A DNA stretch of 22,285 nucleotides from positions 1-22,285 of the forward strand of contig PSRH01000101.1 in assembly GCA_003175915.1 (NCBI GenBank), read 5' to 3'. Position 1 is the first letter of the stretch. Each line of letters opens with the position of its first letter. The notes beneath the pieces were generated by a model. It did no database searches. It saw only the letters and a program-made list of their open reading frames with translations, and had not been told where the DNA came from. This document shows, piece after piece, positions 6,998 to 14,972 of this stretch. This stretch comes from Candidatus Melainabacteria bacterium (GTDB taxonomy: Bacteria > Cyanobacteriota > Vampirovibrionia > Obscuribacterales > Obscuribacteraceae). The translations under genes were made by a program, and so were the position numbers.

Positions 6998-9754
6998 ATG
7001 CATGAATTTATGACGCCAGTTGACCAAAAAGGCGATGTTAGTGAAAGGATTCGTACAAAGACGGATAGGATTTTTGCTGATCAGTTGAACCGCATATACC
7101 AGCGGACTGACCAGTTGTTCGCAAACCTGCTCGTTTTACAGTGGATTGGTGCTATCGTGCTAGCGCTCGTCGTTTCTCCACGCGTTTGGTCTGGGACGGT
7201 GAGCCAACCCCACATTCACCTTGTAGCTACCGTCTTTCTTGGCGGTTGCATCATCATTTTGCCTCTCTATTTGTCATTCCGAAGGCCCGGGCAGGCAATA
7301 ACAAGGCACGTGATTGCTGCTGGGCAAGTTTTGTTGTCAGCTCTTATAATTCACATTACTGGGGGACGCATAGAGACGCACTTCCATGTATTTGGTTCGC
7401 TGGCGTTCCTCGCCTTTTATAGGGATTGGAAGGTCCTAATCACGGCGTCACTAATAGTGGCGGCCGATCACCTTTTTCGAGGAATTTACTGGCCCCAATC
7501 GGTGTATGGAGTCCAGCAGATTGAACCCTGGCGGTGGCTCGAACATACTGCTTGGGTAGCTTTTGAAGATGCTTTTTTGATTGTGGCGATCAGGCAGAGC
7601 CTTCGTGAAATGCGCAGTATAGCCGCTCAGCAAGCCGATCTCGAACTGGCGCATCGGCAGGTGCTGGATAAAAGCCATCGTTTGCAACTCACTAAACTTC
7701 AATTGTCGGAAAGACTCGATCTTGCTCTTAAAGACCTGATTACTGCCCGCGATTCGGCCCTGGAATCATCGCGGCTAAAGTCAGAATTCCTGGCTAATAT
7801 GAGCCATGAAATCCGGACGCCGATGAATTCCATTATTGGTATGGCTGACATTCTATATAGCAATTCCCAGGACAAAAAGGAAAGAGAGAGACTGTCGATA
7901 ATTCGAGATGCAGGACAAGGACTTTTGACGGTTATTGGTGACATCCTTGATTTTTCCAAGATTGAAGCCGGAAAACTGACGATCGAACTGTCCGAAGTGG
8001 ATATTCTCACCTTGGTCGAAGGAGTTGCTGAGATCCTCGCTTCGCAAGCACGCGCAAAAGGAATTGCTCTTTTGACCTATATCGATCCACGCATTCCTAG
8101 AGTCGTTTATGGAGATCCCGGGCGCCTACGACAGATTCTGTTGAACTTGATCGGCAATGCTATTAAGTTCACCGAGGTTGGACATGTCGTAGTGAAAGTT
8201 CAGTTGCAAGAGCGGAACCACAACAAGATTGTTGCGCACTTCTCTGTTGAAGATACGGGGATTGGTCTTTCTGAAGGAGAACTGGAGCGTCTCTTCAATC
8301 CATTTGTGCAAGCAGATGGAACAACTACTCGTAAATTCAGCGGTACAGGACTTGGGCTTTCTATCTCCAAACATCTGGTTGGGCTGATGGGAGGTACTAT
8401 CGGGGCTACCAGTGTCAAAGAGAAGGGAAGCACATTTTATTTCACTATGCCCTTTGAATGCGGTAGCGACACCGCGGACAAGAAAATCCCGTTGCCGGTC
8501 GGCCTCGAAGGCATGCGAGTATTGATTGTGGATGATGATCCGGCTTGCCGCGAAATCCTCTGCCTTTATCTCAACGAGTGGAATGTAGAAAACCGATCTA
8601 CCGAATATGCTAGCAAAGCTGTTGAGCTGCTAAAGGCAGCAGCCAGCTCCGGTAATCCCTTTGATGTAGCCATATTGGATCTGTTCACACCTGGATCGGA
8701 TGCCTTGCAACTGCAGAAGGAGATCGAGAAAGAGTCCGAAATTGCTGATACGAATTTGATTCTCGTTACTGCATTCGATAAGCAAGGACAGGGGACAGAA
8801 GCCTTAAGAGCGGGATTCCGGGCTTACTTGCGAAAACCGATCAAACAAGAAAAGCTGCTGCACGCTTTAGCTGTGAGTGCCAGGCAAGAACAAGCAAGTA
8901 GTTTGGCTGGGCAAAATAAAGATCAACAACCGTCAATTTCCGTCCTTGGGACCGGTCATGGTAAATCTGAGTGCTTGATATTGGTGGCTGAGGATCACCC
9001 TTCTAACCGTCTGGTGGCACAGGCTCAGCTTGGTGAACTTGGCTATCCAACGCAAATTGTTAGCAATGGACTGGAAGTACTGCAGGCCGTATCAAAATCC
9101 GATTTCGCGCTTATATTGATGGATTGCATGATGCCAGAAATGGATGGATTTCAGGCGACGGCGGCGATTAGGCAAACGGAACTTGCTACTGGACGTCACC
9201 TGCCCATAGTGGCAATGACAGCCAGAGCCATGTCCGATGATAGAGATAAATGTCTGGCAGCTGGAATGGATGATTATTTGAGTAAACCAGTGGATCTCGA
9301 ACAGCTGCGCTCAATGCTCGAGAAATGGCTACCCAGGCATGTGCAAACAAAGTCCAACTTGTCTCCAAAGGATCATGGAAAAGGCAACGGTACCAGTGAC
9401 AGCATTTTACAGGTAATCAACATGGAACGTTTGGCCAGCGAAATTGGTGAGGATTCCGCTGAGGCGATCTGGCAGACTCACCTAACTGTTACCCGGGCTG
9501 GGCTCCAGCTGATCTCTGATGCGATCAAGAAAATGGATGGTGAAACGGTGGTTCGCCAAGCTCACAAAATGAAGGGGGCCTCTGGTTCTTTGTTTTGTGA
9601 AGAAATGCAGGCAATTTGTGCAAGCTTAGAACAATTGGCAAAGACGAAAAATTGGTCTTGCATTGGCGTTGTTTTCGAAGAACTTTGTGCAGCATTCAAA
9701 CGAGTGGAAGATGCTGTCGACGTACATGTGCCACAGAACAAAATTGAAGACTAG
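6998..9754 (+). CDS. Hybrid sensor histidine kinase with two receivers and an HPt domain
   Basis: 918-residue membrane phosphorelay kinase. The N-terminus (about 40-200) holds five or six hydrophobic segments with a His-rich motif, GGRIETHFHVFGSLAF, then YRDWK and AADHLFRG. This matches a sensor region seen in other hybrid kinases. A coiled linker (205-260) leads to the HisKA domain (NMSHEIRTPMN, phospho-His270). The ATPase follows, with N box Asn387, DTGIG at 419-423 and GTGLGLSI at 449-456. Receiver 1 (about 506-628) has Asp512/513, phospho-Asp561, Thr591 and Lys613. Receiver 2 (about 660-780) has Glu665/Asp666, phospho-Asp709, Thr741 and Lys763. The C-terminal HPt domain has phospho-His856 in RQAHKMKGASGSL. 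All relay residues are intact, so phosphate can pass His-Asp-His and on to an unlinked regulator; no DNA-binding partner is in the window. ATG 6998 has no clear ribosome site; ATG 7010 is an alternative start. Confidence 0.93.
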   Translation: MHEFMTPVDQKGDVSERIRTKTDRIFADQLNRIYQRTDQLFANLLVLQWIGAIVLALVVSPRVWSGTVSQPHIHLVATVFLGGCIIILPLYLSFRRPGQAITRHVIAAGQVLLSALIIHITGGRIETHFHVFGSLAFLAFYRDWKVLITASLIVAADHLFRGIYWPQSVYGVQQIEPWRWLEHTAWVAFEDAFLIVAIRQSLREMRSIAAQQADLELAHRQVLDKSHRLQLTKLQLSERLDLALKDLITARDSALESSRLKSEFLANMSHEIRTPMNSIIGMADILYSNSQDKKERERLSIIRDAGQGLLTVIGDILDFSKIEAGKLTIELSEVDILTLVEGVAEILASQARAKGIALLTYIDPRIPRVVYGDPGRLRQILLNLIGNAIKFTEVGHVVVKVQLQERNHNKIVAHFSVEDTGIGLSEGELERLFNPFVQADGTTTRKFSGTGLGLSISKHLVGLMGGTIGATSVKEKGSTFYFTMPFECGSDTADKKIPLPVGLEGMRVLIVDDDPACREILCLYLNEWNVENRSTEYASKAVELLKAAASSGNPFDVAILDLFTPGSDALQLQKEIEKESEIADTNLILVTAFDKQGQGTEALRAGFRAYLRKPIKQEKLLHALAVSARQEQASSLAGQNKDQQPSISVLGTGHGKSECLILVAEDHPSNRLVAQAQLGELGYPTQIVSNGLEVLQAVSKSDFALILMDCMMPEMDGFQATAAIRQTELATGRHLPIVAMTARAMSDDRDKCLAAGMDDYLSKPVDLEQLRSMLEKWLPRHVQTKSNLSPKDHGKGNGTSDSILQVINMERLASEIGEDSAEAIWQTHLTVTRAGLQLISDAIKKMDGETVVRQAHKMKGASGSLFCEEMQAICASLEQLAKTKNWSCIGVVFEELCAAFKRVEDAVDVHVPQNKIED

Positions 9755-9898
9755 CTTGGTTGATGGTGCCACTGAGCTTGGTAAGTTCAGCTATCACGAG
9801 GGAACGAGTTCTTTTCCAAATGGAAATCTCAGGAACAAGCAGCCTCTCCCTGCGTCGGCCTGATCGAGATTGGTTAACATCCGAAAAGAGGGGGAGTT

Positions 9899-10546
9899 AT
9901 GTTAAGGTTCAAGCTGAGCTTAACAATGATGCTGTTTGCTATTCAGTTTGTTTTACCGATTGGTTGTATTGCCGGCACTACTGAGAGTCAGGCCGAGTCA
10001 TACAGTTCTGAAAATAGTACGCTAGCCGGCCTGAGCGCTCGCTCGCAAGCTTCAGTCTCCAACGGTAATGAAGCTGATACTCACCAGCAATCAATGGCTT
10101 CGTTGGAGGCAAACTCTGAAAACGGAGCTGTCTTTTTCAACGTTACGATGCCCAACTATGTACCTGCGATACCTTCGGGTTTTCTTCCTGAATCAGTTAC
10201 AGGAATATCCCGAACACCACCCTCAAATTACGTCACTAGCGCCCCGATGGCATCCAATTACATAATTACTGGCAAACTTTCTTCGACTGAACCAAGCACT
10301 ACGATATCGAATGCAAAGCCGAAGATGCAAGTATGGACGGCTAAGGGCAGATACGGATCGATCAAGCGAAGCAATGAAGTGCTTGCCACAAACAAACTAT
10401 TTCCAAGAGAGATCGTACGACATCCTACGGAGCACATCGCGGCACCAGCACCCTACTACCAGTTGTCGTCTACGGACTATACTCCGCCTAATATTTGGGC
10501 AGGATATACTCTTTGGCCGGCACCAAACGCCTTTAACCACAACTGA
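9899..10546 (+). CDS. Exported Ser/Thr/Pro-rich protein, unknown function
   Basis: A 215-residue product with a clear Sec signal: MLRFK, then a hydrophobic core to about residue 21, with likely cleavage after GCIAG. Cys23 sits in LPIGC, which is not a good lipobox because Pro is at -3, so lipidation is possible but doubtful. The mature chain is low in charge and rich in Ser, Thr, Asn, Pro, Ala and Tyr. Its C-terminal third has aromatic/proline clusters (PAPYYQLSSTDYTPPNIWAGY, written here only in part: YYQL, DYTPP, WAGY). No domain is recognised. A strong ribosome site, GGGGGAG (9890-9896), lies just before ATG 9899, which supports real translation. It sits 144 bp after the kinase gene and may have its own promoter. 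It is likely a surface or periplasmic protein. Confidence 0.7.
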   Translation: MLRFKLSLTMMLFAIQFVLPIGCIAGTTESQAESYSSENSTLAGLSARSQASVSNGNEADTHQQSMASLEANSENGAVFFNVTMPNYVPAIPSGFLPESVTGISRTPPSNYVTSAPMASNYIITGKLSSTEPSTTISNAKPKMQVWTAKGRYGSIKRSNEVLATNKLFPREIVRHPTEHIAAPAPYYQLSSTDYTPPNIWAGYTLWPAPNAFNHN

Positions 10547-10605
10547 CGGTCCTGGAACTGCCTGAAGTTTGGACGGAGGCTGGCCAAATATCAAAACATC
10601 GCTCT

Positions 10606-10648
10606 ACGTAAGATTAAATGGAACAGGCCCCTCCTAATTTTCTTACGT
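10606..10648 (+). repeat. Inverted repeat after the exported-protein gene
   Basis: ACGTAAGA (10606-10613) is repeated exactly as its reverse complement TCTTACGT (10641-10648), separated by 27 bases. A further TTA/TAA pair lies inside after a 3-base bulge. It lies 60 bp downstream of the stop at 10546. It may be a 3'-end structure or a regulatory site for the small reading frame that follows. Confidence 0.3.
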
Positions 10649-10689
10649 TCAGAGTTGAACACTCGTATGACAAATCCTGAGAGGTTTAC

Positions 10690-10785
10690 TTGTCAATGGA
10701 TAGCGATACGATTGTAATGCTTGGATCACTTATCTTTATAGCTTTTGTGTTTGGAGCTGCATTTGCGCCGGAAAAAGCTAATTGA
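10690..10785 (+). CDS. Possible 31-residue single-pass membrane peptide
   Basis: A short reading frame beginning TTG TCA ATG GAT and ending TGA at 10783-10785. GAGAGG (10679-10684) lies 5 bases before TTG 10690 and 11 before ATG 10696, so TTG is the better-placed start; from ATG it would have 29 residues. The peptide has an acidic N-terminus (MDSDT), one hydrophobic helix of about 19 residues (IVMLGSLIFIAFVFGAAFA) and a short charged tail (PEKAN). This is the shape of a small membrane regulator. No homologue is known to me. Because it is so short, chance cannot be excluded. Confidence 0.4.
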   Translation: MSMDSDTIVMLGSLIFIAFVFGAAFAPEKAN

Positions 10786-10861
10786 CTCGAAGTAGAGATC
10801 TGTGAGCTCAAAGCCCGTCTAACGCATTAATGCTCACCCCTGAATAATGTGATAACTTCTG

Positions 10862-10880
10862 TCTGAACGTAACTTTCAGA
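10862..10880 (+). promoter_or_regulatory. Hairpin overlapping a ribosome binding site
   Basis: TCTGAA (10862-10867) pairs with TTCAGA (10875-10880) around a 7-base loop. The 3' arm overlaps the first bases of the AGAGGG ribosome site (10878-10883) of the gene at 10892, so folding could partly hide that site. The same leader also holds a perfect 10-base palindrome, GCATTAATGC, at 10824-10833. Confidence 0.3.
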
Positions 10881-10891
10881 GGGTCAATGCG

Positions 10892-11551
10892 ATGAAAGAC
10901 TGGCGCAATTTACTTTTCGCCTCATTCGGGGCGTTAGTACTGAACATATCCGGCGCAGTTGCGCAAGACTCGGGCAAAGAGGAACTTATTAACAAGGTGC
11001 ACGAGTACACGCATAGTTGGTGGCAGCCCTTAATCGTCAAGTCGCAGATGGATTTCGATATGTCTTCCGACTGGTGGTCCAAAATGTTGGAACAGGACGG
11101 TTGGGGGATCAAAACGGTATCGAATTTTGCTTATGATTTGAACGACTTCTATAAACGGCAGGGACTGGGCGATCTGGAAGACATAGAATCGGCGAATAAC
11201 AACGATCGGGATGCCAACCGTGCGCGCGTCGAATCTGCGATCGAAAATCTACGGAACAAAGCATCCTTCAAGTTAGCTACCTCCGGTGTTAAATGTGATG
11301 CAACTTCATTCGACCTGTGTCATCGGTACATGATCTCGATTGCAGAGTTTCTTGCCAAAGACAATTGGCTGCCGAAGGGTGGGGAAGCGCACATAACGCT
11401 GGTGCTCAGTCCAACAGCGAAGTCGGTTGGCGTGGCAGTTAACCCTGATGGAAAACACTTTACGATAGATGCACCCGCTAACGTGGAAGTAGACGAATGG
11501 GACACTAAGATATCGAATGGTTTGAAGCGCGGCGGACAAAATGCGCTTTAG
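10892..11551 (+). CDS. Exported protein of unknown function
   Basis: 219 residues with a signal peptide (MKDWRNLLFA, hydrophobic to about residue 22) and a clean AVA/QDS type I cleavage site after residue 24. The mature part is mixed alpha/beta and charged, with Trp-rich pieces early on (HSWWQPL, SSDWWSK). It has only two cysteines (Cys135 and Cys143), close enough to form one disulfide in the periplasm. A beta-rich C-terminus (HITLVLSPTAKSVGVAV) follows. I do not recognise a family. ATG 10892 lies 8 bases after AGAGGG; another ATG at 10887 is out of frame. The dehydrogenase gene follows 13 bp downstream, so the two probably share a transcript, although an exported protein and a cytoplasmic enzyme make an odd pair. 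Confidence 0.75.
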   Translation: MKDWRNLLFASFGALVLNISGAVAQDSGKEELINKVHEYTHSWWQPLIVKSQMDFDMSSDWWSKMLEQDGWGIKTVSNFAYDLNDFYKRQGLGDLEDIESANNNDRDANRARVESAIENLRNKASFKLATSGVKCDATSFDLCHRYMISIAEFLAKDNWLPKGGEAHITLVLSPTAKSVGVAVNPDGKHFTIDAPANVEVDEWDTKISNGLKRGGQNAL

Positions 11552-11564
11552 CGAGGTTGTGTGA

Positions 11565-12272
11565 ATGAAGGTAGCGATTGTGACTGGGGCAAGCAGAGGC
11601 ATCGGTGCTTGCGTCGCAGAGGGACTAGCAACGGGTGGTTTTTCTCAGGCGTTGGTTGCGCGTTCCAAGAAAGGCCTCGATCAAGTAGCGGAACGAATAG
11701 CCAAAAACGGCAAAAGCAAAGGTGCCGATGTCTTGACCTTTCCTGTTGATATTCAAGACGCGGACAAGATTGAACAAGTGGTGTCAAATGTGGTGGCCAA
11801 GTTTGGACGTATCGATCTTTTGTTTAATAATGCGGGACTGGGATGCCTGGGTACGTTGGAAGTGCCCCTGGAAGAATTTGACCAGGTGATGAACGTCAAC
11901 TTGCGAGGGGCCTTTTGCTTTTTGAAATTTGTGGTTCCCATTATGAAAAAGCAAGGCTCTGGGACCATAATTAACGTATCTTCGCGAGCGGGGAAAATTG
12001 GGTTTGAAGGATATGGGACCTACGCCGCCACGAAATTCGGGCTGGTCGGTCTGAGCGAATCTCTGTATAGGGAATTGGCGCCGCTGGGCATTCGGGTTAC
12101 CGCTCTTTGTCCGAGCTGGGTGGACACCGACATGGCCGAGCACTCGGATCTCCCTTCTGAGGAAATGATTAGTCCTACCGATATTCTCAAAACAATAAAT
12201 TGGATTATGGACCTCTCTCCGGCCGCAGTTGTTAAGGAAGTAATGATTGAGTGCCGAAAGCAAATAGCTTAG
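11565..12272 (+). CDS. Short-chain dehydrogenase/reductase (SDR)
   Basis: Cytoplasmic NAD(P)H-dependent oxidoreductase, 235 residues, normal for a classical SDR. Visible motifs are the cofactor loop TGASRGIG (7-14), the acidic VDIQD (61-65), NNAG (88-91), the structural Asn in VNLRG (112), catalytic Ser140 in NVSS, and catalytic Tyr153/Lys157 in YAATK. A proline-containing segment (CPSWVDTDM) follows, where many SDRs have PG. Arg33 after the second strand (VARSKKG) favours NADP(H). The nearest style is FabG-like 3-oxoacyl reductases, but the substrate cannot be set from sequence, and no fatty-acid genes are nearby. GAGG (11553-11556) lies 8 bases before the ATG. Confidence 0.92.
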   Translation: MKVAIVTGASRGIGACVAEGLATGGFSQALVARSKKGLDQVAERIAKNGKSKGADVLTFPVDIQDADKIEQVVSNVVAKFGRIDLLFNNAGLGCLGTLEVPLEEFDQVMNVNLRGAFCFLKFVVPIMKKQGSGTIINVSSRAGKIGFEGYGTYAATKFGLVGLSESLYRELAPLGIRVTALCPSWVDTDMAEHSDLPSEEMISPTDILKTINWIMDLSPAAVVKEVMIECRKQIA

Positions 12273-12291
12273 TGCTATTCAAGTGGGGCTG

Positions 12292-12312
12292 ACCACTAAG
12301 AATCATAGTGGT
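12292..12312 (+). terminator. Stem-loop after the SDR gene
   Basis: ACCACTA (12292-12298) pairs exactly with TAGTGGT (12306-12312) around a 7-base loop, 20 bases after the SDR stop. ATTAGTAA follows rather than a T-run, so it is at best a weak terminator. Confidence 0.35.
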
Positions 12313-12351
12313 ATTAGTAAGTATCCGGACACAATTAATGAGCGATTCTAC

Positions 12352-12399
12352 TTACCTAGAATGGCATTCTGGGCCATAATGGATTAACGGCGTTATGGC
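12352..12399 (+). promoter_or_regulatory. Possible promoter with overlapping palindromic operator
   Basis: TTACCT (12352-12357) and CATAAT (12375-12380) are 17 bases apart. The second matches the -10 consensus at five of six bases; the -35 is weak. The -10 lies inside an inverted repeat, GCCATAATG (12373-12381) against CGTTATGGC (12391-12399), which has nine pairs counting one G-U and a 9-base loop. A protein binding this repeat would block the promoter. The unit at 12467 starts about 80 bases downstream. Confidence 0.28.
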
Positions 12400-12466
12400 G
12401 ATACATTGAGCGGAAATGTTGTTTAGCAACCCTGACCGTGGATAGTTTCGTGAATTCAGTGAAGCC

Positions 12467-12952
12467 GTGGGTTTATCAAAGAAGTTCTTATTGAAGGCGC
12501 TATTGGGCGCGATTATTGTCTTGGCCGCCTACCAACAGATTGGTGGGGCAGTTGAATCGTGGACTCTGATTAATCAGAGCGCGGTCGACCAGGAAGTGAA
12601 GTTACTCACCTGGCCCGATTTGCCCGAAACCGGATTCATAGTCGGAAGAACAGCCAACCGGGATGCTGTACAAGCGGGAAACGCGATTTTCGTACTTGAA
12701 CAAGATGGGGTCCCAGCCAGTCGTCCGTCCACCGTGCTCATCCCGCAATATGCCTATCACGTTGAGCGATCAACGGGGAAGGGCACTCCTTGTATTATCG
12801 TTCAAGCAGAAGAATTCCGAGGTGTGCAGATGATAGGCGCCCGGGACTTTATCAATAATAAGGATCTGGTCGATCTTTCCGGAAACTTTGTCCTTCTCGG
12901 TACCAGACCTAAGGCGCCCCCGGTAGCCAATTTCCTTTTCAGGCAACGGTGA
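12467..12952 (+). CDS. Membrane-anchored protein of unknown function
   Basis: 161 residues, starting at GTG 12467. This is the only usable start: an in-frame stop (TAG) lies 24 bases upstream and no ATG comes before the hydrophobic segment. A clear ribosome site is not visible. KKFLLKALLGAIIVLAAY (about 5-22) is a signal anchor or uncleaved signal. The rest (about 28-161) is predicted to be beta-rich and extracytoplasmic, with one cysteine (CIIVQAEEF) and a basic C-terminus (FLFRQR). No family is recognised. The TPR gene follows after 4 bp, so the two are translated from the same message and may form a complex on the outer face of the membrane. Confidence 0.7.
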   Translation: MGLSKKFLLKALLGAIIVLAAYQQIGGAVESWTLINQSAVDQEVKLLTWPDLPETGFIVGRTANRDAVQAGNAIFVLEQDGVPASRPSTVLIPQYAYHVERSTGKGTPCIIVQAEEFRGVQMIGARDFINNKDLVDLSGNFVLLGTRPKAPPVANFLFRQR

Positions 12953-12956
12953 GAAC

Positions 12957-14966
12957 ATGCCATCTCCACGCCTTATTATAGGATTTCGTGGTGCACTGAG
13001 ACGGCATCTGACAGAGCTTGGGGCTATATCATGTGCAGCTCTAGCGGCAGTTCTTGTCGCACTGGTCTATCCACTCGCTTCAAGCAGGTATCACATGGAG
13101 AGGGGCTTGGCCGAACTGGCTCATGGAAATGAGAATGCTGCGATGGTGGAGTTTGATAAGTCGATCCGCATCAATGCAACATCATCCGCTGCTTTCGATC
13201 AGAGAGCGCGACTCTATCTGAAAAAGGGCGAAACGGCCCGAGCGCTCGCCGATTTTAACGAAGCGCTCAGATGGAGTCCCTGCAGTCAAACGGTCTTAGC
13301 GCGACGGGCAGCACTATTGCTTTCGATCAAGCAATACAAAGACGCCATTGCCGACTATGACAAACTCCTCCCTAGCACTCTGCCTAAAGACTACTTTCTT
13401 TATGGCAACAGGGCGATAGCTTATGCGGGTTTGAAGGACTATCAGTCGGCTATCCGCGATTACTCAGAAGCACTGAAACTTGCTCCAAAGAATGTCTCGC
13501 TTTATCTGGGGCGCGGTTTTTGCCAGGGAGAATTAGGTCGCTATGACGCCGCTATCGAAGATTGTAAGAAGGCTACCGGGCTAGAGCCCAACAATTGTAT
13601 CCCTGTCCTAAAATGCGGCTGGTGCTACCAAAGGCAATCGAATTTCCAAAAGGCCAAAGAAGAATATGACCGGGCCATCGCCATGAACCCCCAGTCGGCA
13701 GAGGGTTTCATTTATAGCGGGTACTGCTTCCTGGAGCAGGGAAATCCTTCAGATGCACTGGCGGATCTTACCCGAGCAGTTAATTTGAACAGTCGGGACG
13801 CGCGAGGATATCTGGGAAGAGCGAGAGCCTATGAACTGAAAGGCGAATACCAGAATGCGCTCGCTGATCTGGCGGTGGCAGTCAACGTAGATCCGACTGT
13901 CGTGGTGGAAGCCAGCGCCAGATGCGGAGCACTTAATCAAAAGTTGGGCAACTATCGCGCTGCTGTAGAAAACTATACCGAAGCATTGCAACATAGACCG
14001 GTGAGCAAAATTCTTCTGGAGCGTGCGCTTTGCTTTGATGCTGGTGGGGATCCGGAACGGGCTTGTAAGGACTGTGACGAAGCGCTTAAGCTTACGCCTG
14101 CCGATCAAGTTGCTTACTTGCGCCGCGCCCAGTTCAACAAGGAACTCGGACGAACGGTCGGCGCTCGACAAGATCTCGAACAAGCCTTGCAATTGGATCC
14201 GAAGTGTTACGAAGCTTATTTAGCAAGAGGTTCGTTATATTTGGATCTCCACGAATACGAGAAGGCGAGTGACGACTTTAATCAAGCAGCCAATCTGAAG
14301 CCGGATTCTGAAGAAGCGAAAGAGAAGCTGAAGCTAGCCTCGCAAGCCATTAAGGACAGCCGCTCGATGACCGAACATTGCATCATTGCCGATAAGCCCA
14401 AGGAAGAGCACGATCAGGGGCCTCCTGCTTCGGCAGACGTCAACGCACTGTTGAATTTCGGCTATCGCGGTCTTTATGAAGGTAAAGTAGATGAGGCCAC
14501 GGCAGCTCTCATACGAGCCGTAAAGAAGGAGCCTAATGATCCTCGGGCGCGACGATACCTCGCTTATGCCCTGATCAATCAAGATGAAAAATATGAGGCA
14601 ATCAGACAATTCGAAGCTCTGGGACAGTTGGGTGATCAAAACAAAGAGGATCAGCTCACGCTGTCGGACGTTTTTAAATCGGTTGAACGAGTCAAAGACG
14701 CCGTTATAGTTTTACAAAAGTGCTTGGAGAAGAATCCTCTCGACGCAAGAGTGAGGATCAAACTTAACACCGCCCAGCAAGAGTTCGAAAAATGTGGTGG
14801 CAATCTGAAGTTGGCGACCAAGGGTAATTGTGATGTATCGCCGATGCTCTTACACGCACTGGCTGCCGCTAAACCTCCGGAAGAAAAGAAGGAATCGGAG
14901 TTGGAGCAGAACGAGCAGAATGTGGCGCCATCTCAACCCGGACAAGTGCCCAACATCCAGGGCTAG
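12957..14966 (+). CDS. Membrane-anchored tetratricopeptide-repeat protein
   Basis: 669 residues. One membrane helix (about 21-42) is followed by about twelve 34-residue TPR units (about 44-460), shown by repeated A-x-x-D/E-Y/F-x-x-A-I/L-x-L-x-P patterns such as KDYQSAIRDYSEALKLAP. A linker comes next (about 463-495), then three more divergent repeats (about 497-605). The tail (about 640-669) is Glu/Gln/Pro-rich and probably disordered. TPR arrays are protein-binding scaffolds. The single helix puts the array on one face of the membrane, and the basic N-terminus (RLIIGFRGALRRH) favours the outside. ATG 12957 sits 4 bp after the previous stop. The stop at 14966 faces the stop of the minus-strand gene with 6 bp between. 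Function is unknown beyond scaffolding. Confidence 0.9.
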   Translation: MPSPRLIIGFRGALRRHLTELGAISCAALAAVLVALVYPLASSRYHMERGLAELAHGNENAAMVEFDKSIRINATSSAAFDQRARLYLKKGETARALADFNEALRWSPCSQTVLARRAALLLSIKQYKDAIADYDKLLPSTLPKDYFLYGNRAIAYAGLKDYQSAIRDYSEALKLAPKNVSLYLGRGFCQGELGRYDAAIEDCKKATGLEPNNCIPVLKCGWCYQRQSNFQKAKEEYDRAIAMNPQSAEGFIYSGYCFLEQGNPSDALADLTRAVNLNSRDARGYLGRARAYELKGEYQNALADLAVAVNVDPTVVVEASARCGALNQKLGNYRAAVENYTEALQHRPVSKILLERALCFDAGGDPERACKDCDEALKLTPADQVAYLRRAQFNKELGRTVGARQDLEQALQLDPKCYEAYLARGSLYLDLHEYEKASDDFNQAANLKPDSEEAKEKLKLASQAIKDSRSMTEHCIIADKPKEEHDQGPPASADVNALLNFGYRGLYEGKVDEATAALIRAVKKEPNDPRARRYLAYALINQDEKYEAIRQFEALGQLGDQNKEDQLTLSDVFKSVERVKDAVIVLQKCLEKNPLDARVRIKLNTAQQEFEKCGGNLKLATKGNCDVSPMLLHALAAAKPPEEKKESELEQNEQNVAPSQPGQVPNIQG

Positions 14967-14972
14967 ACTTAT

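Noticed and set aside
11784..12263. 159-codon open frame on the minus strand
   Set aside because: It lies wholly opposite the SDR gene, whose catalytic motifs are complete. It has no recognisable domain or ribosome site.
13749..14192. 147-codon open frame on the minus strand
   Set aside because: Antisense to the TPR array; its composition reflects the repeat codons of the real gene.
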